In this document: one piece after another, positions 1 to 10,802 of the stretch | How positions within the stretch are numbered: the first letter of the stretch is position 1 | Layout of the letters: each line of letters opens with the position of its first letter | NCBI RefSeq assembly: GCF_028736035.1 | Contig: NZ_CP117866.1 | Location: 2,542,001-2,606,000 of the forward strand | Direction: 5' to 3' | Source of the DNA: Streptomyces sp. T12 | GTDB lineage: Bacteria > Actinomycetota > Actinomycetes > Streptomycetales > Streptomycetaceae | DNA length: 64,000 bases | The notes under the pieces: model-generated | The model's input: only the letters and a program-made list of their open reading frames with translations | The model's database searches: none | Told to the model about the DNA's origin: nothing | Made by a program: the position numbers and the translations under genes

Positions 1-534
1 CGGCAGCGGCTCGGGTTTCTGTATCTGCACCTCGGTGCGCCCTGGCCCGACGTCGCCGACGACGCGCTGTACGCGCGCGTGGACGAGTGGTTGGAGCCCG
101 AGCTGAGCCGGGCCCGGCGGCGGGCCGATCTCGCGCGGATCGATGCCGGGGCGGCGCTGGCACGGCTGCTGCCGTGGGCCTCCGGGGAGGCCGGGCGGCT
201 CGACGAGCTGGCGCCGGAGCGCATCACCGTACCCAGTGGGTCCCGCATTCGGATCGACTACGACAACCCCGAACAGCCCGTTCTCGCCGTGAAGTTGCAG
301 GAGATGTTCGGGCTGCACGAGTCGCCCTGCGTGGCCGGGGTGCCGCTCCTGGTCCATCTGCTCTCCCCCGCCGGGCGGCCCGCGGCCGTCACCGCCGACC
401 TCGCCTCCTTCTGGAGGGACGGCTACAAGGGCGTACGGGCGGAGCTGCGCGGCCGTTATCCCAAGCATCCGTGGCCCGAGGACCCCGCCGGCGCCGAGCC
501 GACCCGGCACACCAACGCCCGGCTCAGGCGGTGA
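1..534 (+). CDS. hrpB: ATP-dependent helicase HrpB, C-terminal part (truncated by window edge)
   Basis: This is the 3' end of a gene that starts before the window: 177 codons read in frame from base 1 to the TGA at 532-534. What is visible matches the C-terminal domain of HrpB-type DEAH-box helicases, including the characteristic tail segment RGRYPKHPWPEDP. The RecA-like helicase core is not in the window. HrpB proteins are predicted RNA helicases whose physiological role in actinobacteria is not settled. The gene ends convergently with the next one, overlapping it by 11 bp. The family call rests on the tail only. Confidence 0.85.
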   Translation, partial: RQRLGFLYLHLGAPWPDVADDALYARVDEWLEPELSRARRRADLARIDAGAALARLLPWASGEAGRLDELAPERITVPSGSRIRIDYDNPEQPVLAVKLQEMFGLHESPCVAGVPLLVHLLSPAGRPAAVTADLASFWRDGYKGVRAELRGRYPKHPWPEDPAGAEPTRHTNARLRR

Positions 535-1516
535 CCTGTTCGAGGTCGGCGTTCTTCGTCGGTTCCGGGTCGCCGGGGCGGCGGCCGCGTGCCTCCAGGT
601 AGAGGGAGAGCGCCAGGAGCAGGAGTCCCAGGGTCAGGAAGCCCCAGGGGAGATACGACGTCATCAGCTGGACCAGCGTGCGGTTGGACTTGACCAGGTC
701 CACCGTGTGGTCGATGTAGTCCTCGCGCATCTTCACGTGGCCCGCGAACGCCGTCACCTTCTCGCGTCCGCCGAGCAGGGTGCCGCCGCGCAGTTCCTCC
801 TTGTGGATCTCCTCGCCGTAGACGGGTGCCCCGGTGAGGGGTTCGACCCAGAACTTGCGGACGGTGGTGTACCAGCGGGTGGTGCCGGTCTTGGCCACCG
901 ACTCCGGTGTGATGCCCTCGACCGGCATGGTCCTGGGGAACCTCACCTTGGTCCACGGGATGGTCTGCTCGAAGTAGTAGACCTCCACGCCGCGGAAGTT
1001 CTGGGTGCCCTTGTAGTGGATGGGGGCCGTCACCCGCGCCTGTGCGTCGAAGTACTCGTAGTCGCGTTTCTCCGTCAGGAAGGGCCACTTGAACTCGATG
1101 CCCGCCCGCTTCACCGGGTCGCCGTCGACCATCTCGCCGGTGGCGTGCACGGGTTCCTGGGTGTGGGCGTCGAAGATGTAGCGCTCGGGGATCTTGGAGA
1201 CCATCTTGCCGTCGGGGCCGACGACATAGGACAGGCCGTCCCAGACGACCACGTCCTTGCCGGCCGTCTTCTCGATCTCCTCCGAGGCTTCGACGTTGCC
1301 CTTCAGCGTCTGCACGATGGTCACCTTGGAGACCTTGCGGGCCTTCATCGTGCCGTAGTCGAGGAGGGTCGCGTCCTTCGCCTCCAGGACCATGTCCTGG
1401 TACTGGCCGGCCGGGATCTTGGCCAGGCGCGGGAAGGCGTACCAGCGCACCAGTGGGGACAGTGCCGTGAAGAACACGGCGAGGGCGAGCAGGATCAGGC
1501 CGGCCTTACGGCGCAT
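524..1516 (-). CDS. DUF3068 (PorA-like) membrane-anchored protein
   Basis: A 330-aa protein with a hydrophobic N-terminal segment (about residues 5-20) and a second one near the C terminus (about 285-307), so a large exported domain is probably held between two membrane anchors. The extracytoplasmic part is polar and beta-rich in appearance, with the YEYFDAQARVTAPIHYKGT region typical of DUF3068/PorA-family proteins of actinobacteria. Function is unknown in Streptomyces; in Corynebacterium the name PorA-like refers to envelope proteins, but no pore activity can be inferred here. It lies 25 bp downstream of a 44-aa membrane peptide, so the two are probably one transcript. Confidence 0.8.
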   Translation of the reverse strand: MRRKAGLILLALAVFFTALSPLVRWYAFPRLAKIPAGQYQDMVLEAKDATLLDYGTMKARKVSKVTIVQTLKGNVEASEEIEKTAGKDVVVWDGLSYVVGPDGKMVSKIPERYIFDAHTQEPVHATGEMVDGDPVKRAGIEFKWPFLTEKRDYEYFDAQARVTAPIHYKGTQNFRGVEVYYFEQTIPWTKVRFPRTMPVEGITPESVAKTGTTRWYTTVRKFWVEPLTGAPVYGEEIHKEELRGGTLLGGREKVTAFAGHVKMREDYIDHTVDLVKSNRTLVQLMTSYLPWGFLTLGLLLLALSLYLEARGRRPGDPEPTKNADLEQVTA

Positions 1517-1541
1517 CTCGGCCTCCCTCCCGGGCGGGCGG

Positions 1542-1676
1542 TCACGGGTGTGCGGGCACCGTCGTCAGCAGCGGCTTCGGCGACGTCTTGCCGGTCGGTG
1601 CGCCCATGGCCGTGATGGCGAGGACCAGGGCGAGCGCGACGGCGAGACCGGTCGCGGCGGCGATCAGGGCGCGCAT
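1542..1676 (-). CDS. 44-aa single-span membrane peptide
   Basis: A short ORF starting at the ATG at 1674-1676, chosen because GGGAGG lies just upstream. The same frame stays open further upstream but without a ribosome site. The product is MRALIAAATG followed by a continuous hydrophobic stretch to about residue 25 and a Pro/Thr-rich tail. It resembles a family of tiny conserved streptomycete membrane proteins (possibly the one named SPW_0924; this is from memory and unchecked). It sits 25 bp ahead of the DUF3068 gene and is probably cotranscribed, suggesting a shared envelope role. No catalytic motif is present. Confidence 0.6.
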   Translation of the reverse strand: MRALIAAATGLAVALALVLAITAMGAPTGKTSPKPLLTTVPAHP

Positions 1677-1840
1677 AGGGGCCTCCCGGAACCGCGGAGC
1701 TGATACATCGTCAGGTCCGGCACCGTAGCAACGGGCGGGCGAGATGAGAACACGTTGCACAGCGAACGAGTTGTGCGGACGGACGAAGGGCGCCCTGTCC
1801 GCCGTAGCGGAAGGACGCCCTTCGTCGGGTCGTGCGGTGC

Positions 1841-3583
1841 CTACGCGGTCGGGCTCGCCGACGCGGACCCGGACTCCGACTCCGAGGGGGTCGGGGTGGG
1901 CGTCGCCTCGGCCGGGGCCTCCACCTTGAGTTCGACGGTCAGGGTCGCGCCGCCCGCGGTGTTGATGCGGAGCAGGAACGTGCCCGTGGTGTCGTCGGCG
2001 TACAGCTTCGGCAGTTTGAGCAGGCCGTTCGCGTCCGTCGTGAGGCCGGTCAGGGTGCGTACGGCCTTGCCGTCGGCGTCCTTGAAGTAGGGGCCCTTGT
2101 CGTTCTCGGTCGGGTCGTCCGCCGACTTGATGAGCGTGGCGGTGGCCGCGACCTTGTCCGCCACGGCGCCCTTGTAGGTCGCCTTCACCTCGACCTGGTC
2201 GGCGAACTCGCCGCCCGGGGTGCAGGTCAGCGCTGTGTCGCTGGTGCGGGCCAGGGTGTCGGCGGCGCGCTCGGTGACGGTGGCCGTGTAGTCGAGGCCG
2301 GGGATCGAACGGCCGACGAGGGTGGCGCGGACGACGAACTCGCCCGTGTCGTCGCCCGCCCGCAGTGCCGGCGCGACCGCCTCACCGGCGCTGTTGGTGA
2401 GAGCGGCCGCGTACTTCTCGCCGCCGGCGAAGGTGGCGTCGCTCTGGCCGATGATCGTGAAACGGACCCGGACCTTGGCGACGCCCTTGCCGGCCTCGGT
2501 CTCGGCGCGGGCGCTGATCTTCTCGGTGAAGGTGTCGCCCGCCATCGCGGTGAGCTTCGCGGTGCCGGCGTCCTCCAGGTGGTCCACCGTGTCGGTGGGG
2601 GTGGGGGGCGTCGTGCTCGGCGGGGTCGTGCTCGGCGGAGTTGTGCTCGGCGGGGTCGGCTTCGGGCTCGTGGAACCGCCGTTGCCGCCGGGCTTGGCGG
2701 GGGTGCTGGGCGTCCTGGGCGGTGTGGGCGACGGCGAGGGACTGGCTCCGGCGTTGTCGTCGCTGCGGTCGGAGGGGAGGGTGCCGGTGCCGTCCGGGAT
2801 CTCGTGGGTGCCCTTGCGGTAGTACTCCAGCCACCTCAGGACCAGGTTCAGGTAGTCCTGCGAGTTGTTGTAGCTGAGGATCGCGCTGCTGAGGTCGCCC
2901 TGGGTGGACAGGTCCCAGCCGAAGCGGCACAGGTAGTGGCCGGCGGCGAGCGCGGCGTCGTAGACGTTGTTGGGGTCCTTCTTGCCGTCCGCGTTGCCGT
3001 CGCGGCCGGCCCACTCCCAGGTGGAGGGGATGAACTGCATGGGTCCGACGGCACGGTCGTACGAGGCGTCCCCGTCGTAGGCACCGTCGTCGGTGTCGCT
3101 GATGCTCGCGAAGCCGTTGCCGTTGAGCTGCGGGCCGAGGATCGGGCTGATCGTGGTGCCGTTCGCGTCGACGCGGCCGCCGCGGGCCTGGCCGGACTCG
3201 ACCTTGCCGATGGCGGCGAGAAGTTGCCATTCCAGGTTGCAGCCGGGCTTGGACTCCTGGAGCGCGGTCGCGGCCTTCTTGTACGCGTCGAGGACGGTCG
3301 CGGGTATGCCCGCCTCGGAGGCGCCCGGGGTGACGGGGGTGCTGGGCGTGGGCGAGGGGTTGGGGCTGTTGAGCGGCGGCAGGTCCGTGTAGTACGGCGA
3401 GTTGCCGGTCGCGCTGTCCTCGGCGGGCGCGTCCGCCGAGGGCTGGGTTCCGGTGGTGACCTTTCTGCCGGCGTCGTCGGTCGTCACTCCCGGAGCCTGG
3501 GACGCGGCCAGTGCCGCGACCACGACCGCGGCCACCGTGGTGTTCACCGCCCCCTTGCGCAGCCTGCCGAATTCCGCCGCCAT
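1841..3583 (-). CDS. secreted lytic transglycosylase (SLT-type) with Pro/Thr linker and C-terminal beta domains
   Basis: A 580-aa peptidoglycan lyase. The ATG at 3581-3583 is preceded by GGGAGGGG. Residues 12-30 form a signal sequence. The catalytic transglycosylase domain spans about 90-270: Glu129 in GKVESGQ is the expected catalytic acid, and the AVGPMQFIPSTW and NNVYDAALAAGHYLC motifs are those of the family. A low-complexity linker follows, with the TPPST unit repeated; the DNA repeats a 15-bp unit near 2606-2665. The last roughly 250 residues look like two Ig-like or other beta-sandwich repeats for wall or matrix contact. The C-terminal 22 residues are Ser/Glu/Pro-rich. It likely remodels cell wall during hyphal growth; the target bond is inferred from the family. 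Confidence 0.85.
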   Translation of the reverse strand: MAAEFGRLRKGAVNTTVAAVVVAALAASQAPGVTTDDAGRKVTTGTQPSADAPAEDSATGNSPYYTDLPPLNSPNPSPTPSTPVTPGASEAGIPATVLDAYKKAATALQESKPGCNLEWQLLAAIGKVESGQARGGRVDANGTTISPILGPQLNGNGFASISDTDDGAYDGDASYDRAVGPMQFIPSTWEWAGRDGNADGKKDPNNVYDAALAAGHYLCRFGWDLSTQGDLSSAILSYNNSQDYLNLVLRWLEYYRKGTHEIPDGTGTLPSDRSDDNAGASPSPSPTPPRTPSTPAKPGGNGGSTSPKPTPPSTTPPSTTPPSTTPPTPTDTVDHLEDAGTAKLTAMAGDTFTEKISARAETEAGKGVAKVRVRFTIIGQSDATFAGGEKYAAALTNSAGEAVAPALRAGDDTGEFVVRATLVGRSIPGLDYTATVTERAADTLARTSDTALTCTPGGEFADQVEVKATYKGAVADKVAATATLIKSADDPTENDKGPYFKDADGKAVRTLTGLTTDANGLLKLPKLYADDTTGTFLLRINTAGGATLTVELKVEAPAEATPTPTPSESESGSASASPTA

Positions 3584-3938
3584 AGAGCGAACCCCTCCCG
3601 TGGACGCCCGGGCGCCCGTCTCTGTCCGTCGGGCCCGCCATGCCGAGCCCGCCCCTGTTGTGACGATCGACTCGCCGCGACAGTTGCCCTCGCGGCGCGA
3701 TTTCATGCGCCGTTCGCGTGTTCGACCGCACGCCCGGCGCGGTGACCCAGGCGACCCTACGACAACTTCCTTTGCGCGGGCACCCGTTGGCGCCCGATTT
3801 TTACCAGTTGGGCACGCCCGGCCTGCCTGAGGGACGTCCCGCATACTGGCCGTCGGACGTCCCTGCCACCGGCTTCGCCGCCGACCGGGGCCGACCGGTC
3901 CCGTCAACCTCCCACAACGTCCGGCACAAGGAGCCCCG
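3584..3938. promoter_or_regulatory. divergent intergenic region with hairpin and paired GGACGTCC palindromes
   Basis: 355 bp between the divergent lytic transglycosylase and DUF4184 genes; no gene is visible. On the transglycosylase side there is a perfect 8-bp hairpin (3673-3680 with 3690-3697, CGCCGCGA/TCGCGGCG). On the DUF4184 side the self-complementary octamer GGACGTCC occurs twice (3832-3839 and 3855-3862), 23 bp centre to centre, so both copies fall on about the same DNA face. This is a plausible dimeric regulator site. I looked for a c-di-AMP (ydaO-type) riboswitch, common before streptomycete wall hydrolase genes, and could not recognise one. Confidence 0.4.
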
Positions 3939-4811
3939 TTGCCGTTCACGCTGAGCCATGCGGCGGCCGTACTGCCCGCCGTACGCACCGACGGAACCGG
4001 CCGCGCCGCGCTCGTACCGGCCGTGATGCTGGCCGGCTCCTTCTCGCCCGACATGACCTATTACGCGGCGAGTGTCCTGTCGGGGGCGATGGAGTTCGGC
4101 GATGTCACGCACTCGTTCGCGGGCGTGTTCACCATCGACGTGGTGATCGCCTGGGCGATGGTGGGCCTGTGGCTGCTGCTGCGCGAACCGCTGGTGGCGC
4201 AGCTGCCGGTGCGGCGACAGGCACGGGTGGCCACGCTGTTGCGCTGCGGGGCGCCACGCGCGCGTGTACGGCCGTCGCTGGCGGTGCGCTGGTACCTCTC
4301 GGCCGTGCTCGGTGCGCTGACGCATGTCGTGTGGGACGCGTTCACGCATCTCGACCGCTGGGGGATGCGGCTGTTTCCCGTCCTGGGCGAGGAGATCGCG
4401 GGCTCGCCGCTGTACTGGTATCTGCAGTACGGCGGTTCGGCGGTCGCCGCGGTCGTCATCGCCGCGTTCGTGTGCGTGGCGCTACGGCGGACGCCCGCGG
4501 CCGCGCCGGTCGGGGTTGCGGTGCTTTCGGTACGGGACCGGTGGTTGGCCGGGGCGGTGATCGGCGGGATCGCCGCGGTGGCGGCGGTGCAGCGGGCGTC
4601 GCGCTGGTGGGCGTACTGGGGGTCGACCGCGAAGTACTGGGAGCTGATTCCGACGCTGTGCTTCGGGGCGGGCGCGGGACTCGTCCTGGGGCTGCTGCTG
4701 TATGCCGCGGGAGTCAGGGTGTGGCGCCCGGTGCCGGTCCCGGTCCCGGGCCCTGGCAGTGCGGGTACGGGTGAGGCCGGTAGGGAGTCGAGCCGTCCGG
4801 TGGCTCGGTGA
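3939..4811 (+). CDS. DUF4184 family integral membrane protein
   Basis: A 290-aa polytopic membrane protein. The start is the TTG at 3939, set by AAGGAG at 3928-3933. It begins with the family signature PFTLSHAA and continues with GSFSPDM, THSFAGV and a THVVWDAFTH motif, whose His/Asp residues resemble the metal-binding pattern of YdjM/PlsX-like membrane hydrolases. About six hydrophobic segments are present. DUF4184 has no established function; the conserved acidic and His residues hint at a membrane metalloenzyme (inference). The Val/Pro/Gly-rich 3' end overlaps the opposing small gene by about 98 bp. Confidence 0.8.
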   Translation: MPFTLSHAAAVLPAVRTDGTGRAALVPAVMLAGSFSPDMTYYAASVLSGAMEFGDVTHSFAGVFTIDVVIAWAMVGLWLLLREPLVAQLPVRRQARVATLLRCGAPRARVRPSLAVRWYLSAVLGALTHVVWDAFTHLDRWGMRLFPVLGEEIAGSPLYWYLQYGGSAVAAVVIAAFVCVALRRTPAAAPVGVAVLSVRDRWLAGAVIGGIAAVAAVQRASRWWAYWGSTAKYWELIPTLCFGAGAGLVLGLLLYAAGVRVWRPVPVPVPGPGSAGTGEAGRESSRPVAR

Positions 4812-5115
4812 GGGTGCCGGCGGGCGCGACGAACACGGTGACCGTTCCTTGGGGGTGGGACCGTGGGAGCAGGGTGAGGGCGAGGGCCAGATAGCTGCGG
4901 GTGAGCTCGGCCCATCCTGGTGCCCGGTGGGCGAGGCGGCGCCGGGTGGTTGTCGCCTTGTGCCGCAGGGTGCTCATCAGGTCGGCGGGGATGCGGGCGG
5001 TGCTTGCGTCGGTGGCGACGGCCGGGACGGGCGGGTGCGCTGTGGCCGGGGCCTTCTCGGCGTTCGCTTGCGCCGGTGCCGGGGCCGTCCGGCGGTGGAG
5101 CGTGCGTATACCCAT
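4714..5115 (-). CDS. hypothetical protein, 133 aa, proline/alanine-rich
   Basis: The start is the ATG at 5113-5115, with AAGGA seven bases upstream; an in-frame upstream start lacks a ribosome site. The product begins MGIRTLHRR, has an Ala/Pro linker, then a central basic helix-forming segment, and ends in a Pro/Gly-rich tail. I recognise no domain. It overlaps the 3' end of the DUF4184 gene head-on by about 98 bp, so the last third may be constrained by the opposite strand. Being a real gene is supported by the start signals and by the non-shadow-like middle part, but homology evidence is needed. Confidence 0.45.
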   Translation of the reverse strand: MGIRTLHRRTAPAPAQANAEKAPATAHPPVPAVATDASTARIPADLMSTLRHKATTTRRRLAHRAPGWAELTRSYLALALTLLPRSHPQGTVTVFVAPAGTLTEPPDGSTPYRPHPYPHCQGPGPGPAPGATP

Positions 5116-5246
5116 GTCCGCATCCTTACGGGCGGCGGGCGTGGGGGGCGCTTTTGCGGGGGCCACGCGAGTGACGGGTCCCTCCGGGGGTGGGGCCAGG
5201 GCCCCTTGCGTGTGCCGGGTTGCGGTGGTTTTCGGGGCTACGGGTT

Positions 5247-5304
5247 CGTTGTGGCTGGTCGCGCCACGCGGCGGAGCCGCACATCGACACAGCCCCGCGC
5301 CCCT
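5247..5304. repeat. dispersed streptomycete intergenic repeat (GTGGCTGGTCGCGC type)
   Basis: The stretch with GTGGCTGGTCGCGC, an internal GCGGC-GGA-GCCGC hairpin and the end CCCCGCGCCCCT is a variant of a short palindromic element seen repeatedly between streptomycete genes (recognised from memory). It lies between the 133-aa gene and the polA terminator. Its function is unknown; it probably folds in RNA and may mark recombination or insertion-tolerant intergenic DNA. Confidence 0.5.
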
Positions 5305-5340
5305 CTGCGGCGTTGCACTTCCGCACGCCGCAACGCAATG

Positions 5341-5377
5341 GGATGCCGGGGCCGGGTGGGTACCGGCCCCGGCATCC
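5341..5377 (-). terminator. polA terminator hairpin
   Basis: A perfect 15-bp inverted repeat (5341-5355 with 5363-5377) with a 7-nt loop, 24 bp beyond the polA stop. It is GC-rich without a T-run, the usual form of streptomycete hairpin terminators. Confidence 0.75.
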
Positions 5378-5400
5378 AGATGTGGCCCTGCCGCCGGAGG

Positions 5401-8127
5401 CTAGTGGGCTGCCGACTCCCAGTCGGGGCCCACGCCCACCGAGACGCCCAGGGGGACGTTGAGGTGGACGGCGTTGGACATTTCCCGGCGGACCAGTTCT
5501 TCCGCGGCGTCGCGTTCGCCGGGGGCGATTTCCAGGACGATTTCGTCGTGGACCTGCAGGAGCATGCGGGAGGTGAGGTTCGCCTCGCACAGGGCGCGGT
5601 CCACGTTGAGCATGGCGATCTTGACGATGTCCGCCGCCGTGCCCTGGATGGGGGCGTTGAGGGCCATGCGCTCGGCGGCCTCGCGGCGCTGACGGTTGTC
5701 GCTGTTGAGGTCGGGGAGGTAGCGGCGGCGGCCGAAGAGCGTCGCCGTGTAGCCCGTCGCCCGGGCCTCGTCGACCGCGCGGCGCAGGTAGTCCCGTACG
5801 CCGCCGAAGCGCTCGAAGTAGGCGTCCATCAGGGCGCGGGCCTCGCCCGCGTCGATGTTCAGCTGCTGCGAGAGGCCGAAGGCCGACAGCCCGTAGGCCA
5901 GGCCGTACGACATGGCCTTGATCTTGCGGCGCATCTCCGCGTCCACCGCGGCCGGTTCCACCGCGAACACCTGCGAGGCGGCCGTGGTGTGCAGGTCCTC
6001 GCCCGAGGTGAACGCCTCGATCAGGCCCTCGTCCTCGGACAGGTGGGCCATCACGCGCAGCTCGATCTGGCTGTAGTCCGCGGTCATCAGGGACTCGAAG
6101 CCCTCGCCGACCACGAAGCCCCGGCGGATCGCCCGGCCCTCGTCCGTGCGGACCGGGATGTTCTGCAGGTTCGGGTCCGTGGAGGAGAGGCGGCCGGTCG
6201 CCGCGACCGTCTGGTTGAAGGTCGTGTGGATACGGCTGTCCGTCGCGATCGTCTTGATCAGGCCCTCGACGGTGACGCGCAGCTTCGCCTGCTCTCGGTG
6301 GCGGAGCATGATGACCGGCAGTTCGTTGTCGGTCTGGGTCGCCAGCCAGGCCAGGGCGTCGGCGTCCGTCGTGTAGCCCGTCTTCGTCTTCTTCGTCTTG
6401 GGCAGGGCGAGCTCGCCGAAGAGGACCTCCTGGAGCTGCTTGGGCGAGCCCAGGTTGAACTCGTGTCCGGCCGCCGCGTGCGCCTCCTTCACGGCCTGCT
6501 GCACGGCGCCCGCGAACATCTGCTCCATGGCCTCCAGGTGGGCCCGGTCGGCCGCGATGCCGTGCCGCTCCATGCGGGCCAGCAGGGCTGAGGTCGGCAG
6601 CTCCATGTCACGCAGGAGCTCCGCGGCGCCGACCTCCTCCAGGCGGCTCTCGAAGGCCTCGCCCAGGTCGAGGACCGCACGGGCCTGGATCATCAGGGCC
6701 TCGGCCTCGGCGCCGTCGTCCGTGCCGAAGGCCAGCTGGCCGTCGGCCGCGGCGGCGGGGGCCAGCTCGCGGTGGAGGTACTCCAGGGACAGCGCGTCCA
6801 GGTCGAAGGAGCGGCGGCCCGGCTTGACCAGGTAGGCGGCGAGCGCGGTGTCCATGCGGACGCCGGCGATGCTCCAGCCGTGCTCGGCGAAGACCCGCAT
6901 CGCGCCCTTGGCGTTGTGGAAGACCTTCGGCTTGTCGGCGTCGGCCAGCCAGGCCGCGAACGCCTTCTCGTCGGCCTCGTCCAGCTGCGACGGGTCGAAC
7001 CAGCCGGCCGCGCCGTCGCCCGCCGCGAGCGCGACCTCGGCGACCGAGCCGGTGCCCAGCGCCCAGGTGTCGACGGTGGCCACGCCCAGGAGCTCGCCGC
7101 CGCGCTCGGCCAGCCAGGGGGCCAGCTCGCCGGTGCCGAGCACCGAGCCGTCCAGTTCCACGCCGTCGGTCGCGATCGGCGTGGTCTCGGCCTCCTCGGC
7201 TCCGGGGTCGACGCCGTAGAGCCGCTCGCGCAGGGAGGGGTTACGGATCTCCAGGGTGTCCAGGATCATCGCGACGGCCTTGCGGTCGTACGGCACGCGC
7301 GCGAGGTCGGTGACGGTCTTGGGCAGCTCGACGCCCCGCTCCAGCTCGGTCAGCCGGCGGTTGAGCTTGACCGCTTCCAGGTGGTCGCGGAGGTTCTGAC
7401 CGGCCTTGCCCTTGACCTCCTCGACGCGCTCGACCAGCTCGGCGAACGAGCCGAACTGGTTGATCCACTTCGCGGCCGTCTTCTCGCCGACGCCCGGGAT
7501 GCCCGGCAGGTTGTCGGACGGGTCGCCGCGCAGGGCCGCGAAGTCGGGGTACTGGGCGGGCGTCAATCCGTACTTCTCGAAGACCTTCTCCGGCGTGAAG
7601 CGGGTCAGCTCGGAGACGCCCTTCGTCGGATACAGCACCGTCGTCTGCTCGCTGACCAACTGGAAGGAGTCCCGGTCGCCGGTGACGATCAGCACCTCGA
7701 AGCCGTCGGCCTCGGCCTGGGTGGCGAGGGTGGCGATCACGTCGTCGGCCTCGAAGCCGTCGACCGCGAACCGCGAGACGTGCATCGCGTCGAGCAGCTC
7801 GCCGATCAGCTCGACCTGGCCCTTGAACTCGTCCGGGGTCTTGGAGCGGTTCGCCTTGTACTCCGTGAACTCCGCGGAGCGCCATGTCTTGCGGGACACG
7901 TCGAAGGCCACCGCGAAGTGGGTGGGCGCCTCGTCGCGCAGGGTGTTGGCCAGCATCGACGCGAAGCCGTAGATCGCGTTCGTCGGCTGGCCCGTCGCGG
8001 TCGTGAAGTTCTCCGCGGGCAGCGCGAAGAACGCACGATAGGCCAGCGAGTGCCCGTCCATGAGCATCAGGCGGGGCCGGCTGCCGCCGGGGTTGGTCTC
8101 GGTCTGCTTCGATGCTGTCTCTGCCAC
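5401..8127 (-). CDS. polA: DNA polymerase I
   Basis: A 908-aa family A DNA polymerase. The GTG at 8125-8127 gives MAETASKQTE and the usual length for Streptomyces PolA (about 907); the open frame continues upstream without a better start. The 5'-nuclease (FEN) domain occupies about residues 18-310 (LMLMDGHSLAYRAFFA, FEADDVIATL, VTGDRDSFQL). The middle 3'-5' exonuclease-like domain has lost its metal ligands: where DTE-type residues are expected the sequence reads GVATVDTWAL, so no proofreading is expected, as in other actinobacteria. The polymerase domain has motif A (MTADYSQIELR), motif B (RRKIKAMSYGLAYGLSAFG) and motif C (LLQVHDEIVLE). It acts in repair and Okazaki fragment maturation. Confidence 0.98.
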   Translation of the reverse strand: MAETASKQTETNPGGSRPRLMLMDGHSLAYRAFFALPAENFTTATGQPTNAIYGFASMLANTLRDEAPTHFAVAFDVSRKTWRSAEFTEYKANRSKTPDEFKGQVELIGELLDAMHVSRFAVDGFEADDVIATLATQAEADGFEVLIVTGDRDSFQLVSEQTTVLYPTKGVSELTRFTPEKVFEKYGLTPAQYPDFAALRGDPSDNLPGIPGVGEKTAAKWINQFGSFAELVERVEEVKGKAGQNLRDHLEAVKLNRRLTELERGVELPKTVTDLARVPYDRKAVAMILDTLEIRNPSLRERLYGVDPGAEEAETTPIATDGVELDGSVLGTGELAPWLAERGGELLGVATVDTWALGTGSVAEVALAAGDGAAGWFDPSQLDEADEKAFAAWLADADKPKVFHNAKGAMRVFAEHGWSIAGVRMDTALAAYLVKPGRRSFDLDALSLEYLHRELAPAAAADGQLAFGTDDGAEAEALMIQARAVLDLGEAFESRLEEVGAAELLRDMELPTSALLARMERHGIAADRAHLEAMEQMFAGAVQQAVKEAHAAAGHEFNLGSPKQLQEVLFGELALPKTKKTKTGYTTDADALAWLATQTDNELPVIMLRHREQAKLRVTVEGLIKTIATDSRIHTTFNQTVAATGRLSSTDPNLQNIPVRTDEGRAIRRGFVVGEGFESLMTADYSQIELRVMAHLSEDEGLIEAFTSGEDLHTTAASQVFAVEPAAVDAEMRRKIKAMSYGLAYGLSAFGLSQQLNIDAGEARALMDAYFERFGGVRDYLRRAVDEARATGYTATLFGRRRYLPDLNSDNRQRREAAERMALNAPIQGTAADIVKIAMLNVDRALCEANLTSRMLLQVHDEIVLEIAPGERDAAEELVRREMSNAVHLNVPLGVSVGVGPDWESAAH

Positions 8128-8469
8128 GCCCCCGATCCTGCCACGCCCCACTGACAGTCGGTCCCCATCGGGGGGTCCGGCCGATGCGGCAGACCGGAAG
8201 CAGCGGCAGGGATGACCGCAGGCGGGCGTCACCCCCCTCTGCTCACCCACCCCGCCACCACCGATGCCACTGGCGCCTCCCACCCCCGTCCCCACCTCCG
8301 CCCGCCCTCCCCGAGCCCGCCCCCTGGTTGTCCGTCCCACGTGCGAGGATCGGAGATGTACCTCACACGTGTACACGGCCGGTGAGCCGCAGGAGCGCCG
8401 GTGTCGTGCACGCGGGCCGGCGCCGGGGAGGCGTCCCCGCGGTGAACGAGAAGACAGGGAGAGTGCGCG
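8128..8469. promoter_or_regulatory. divergent intergenic region polA / FdhF-like gene
   Basis: 342 bp between two divergently transcribed genes. I see no coding sequence. It contains the palindrome ACACGTGT (around 8366), an inverted GCCGGCGCCGG near 8423, and AGGGAG close to the FdhF start at 8470. Promoters for both genes must lie here, but no convincing -35/-10 pair stands out. Confidence 0.4.
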
Positions 8470-10740
<2,271 letters not shown>

Positions 10741-10749
<9 letters not shown>

Positions 10750-10781
10750 GCGTTTGCTCAGTCGACCTATACCGACTGAGC
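10741..10781. repeat. alternating complementary repeat (mutually exclusive hairpins or twin operator)
   Basis: CGACTGAGC occurs at 10743-10751 and again at 10773-10781; its exact complement GCTCAGTCG lies between them at 10756-10764. The middle arm can pair with the left arm (4-nt loop, including the FdhF stop codon) or with the right arm (8-nt loop, ending 21 nt before the thioesterase ATG), but not both. As DNA, the left palindrome is also a typical TetR-type operator. It could terminate, attenuate or regulate the downstream thioesterase. Confidence 0.55.
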
Positions 10782-10802
10782 ACGACGAACGGAGCCGGAC
10801 CC

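Noticed and set aside
1832..3745. 637-codon plus-strand frame over the lytic transglycosylase gene
   Set aside because: Gly/Arg/Val-rich shadow with no ribosome site or domain; the opposite strand has catalytic motifs, signal peptide and a good start.
3584..3938. ydaO-type c-di-AMP riboswitch before the wall hydrolase gene
   Set aside because: The region has a simple hairpin, but I could not match the conserved ydaO core; a covariance-model search would be decisive.
4702..6591. Long plus-strand frame running over polA
   Set aside because: Shadow of the polA coding strand; composition is unlike any protein and it crosses the polA terminator hairpin.
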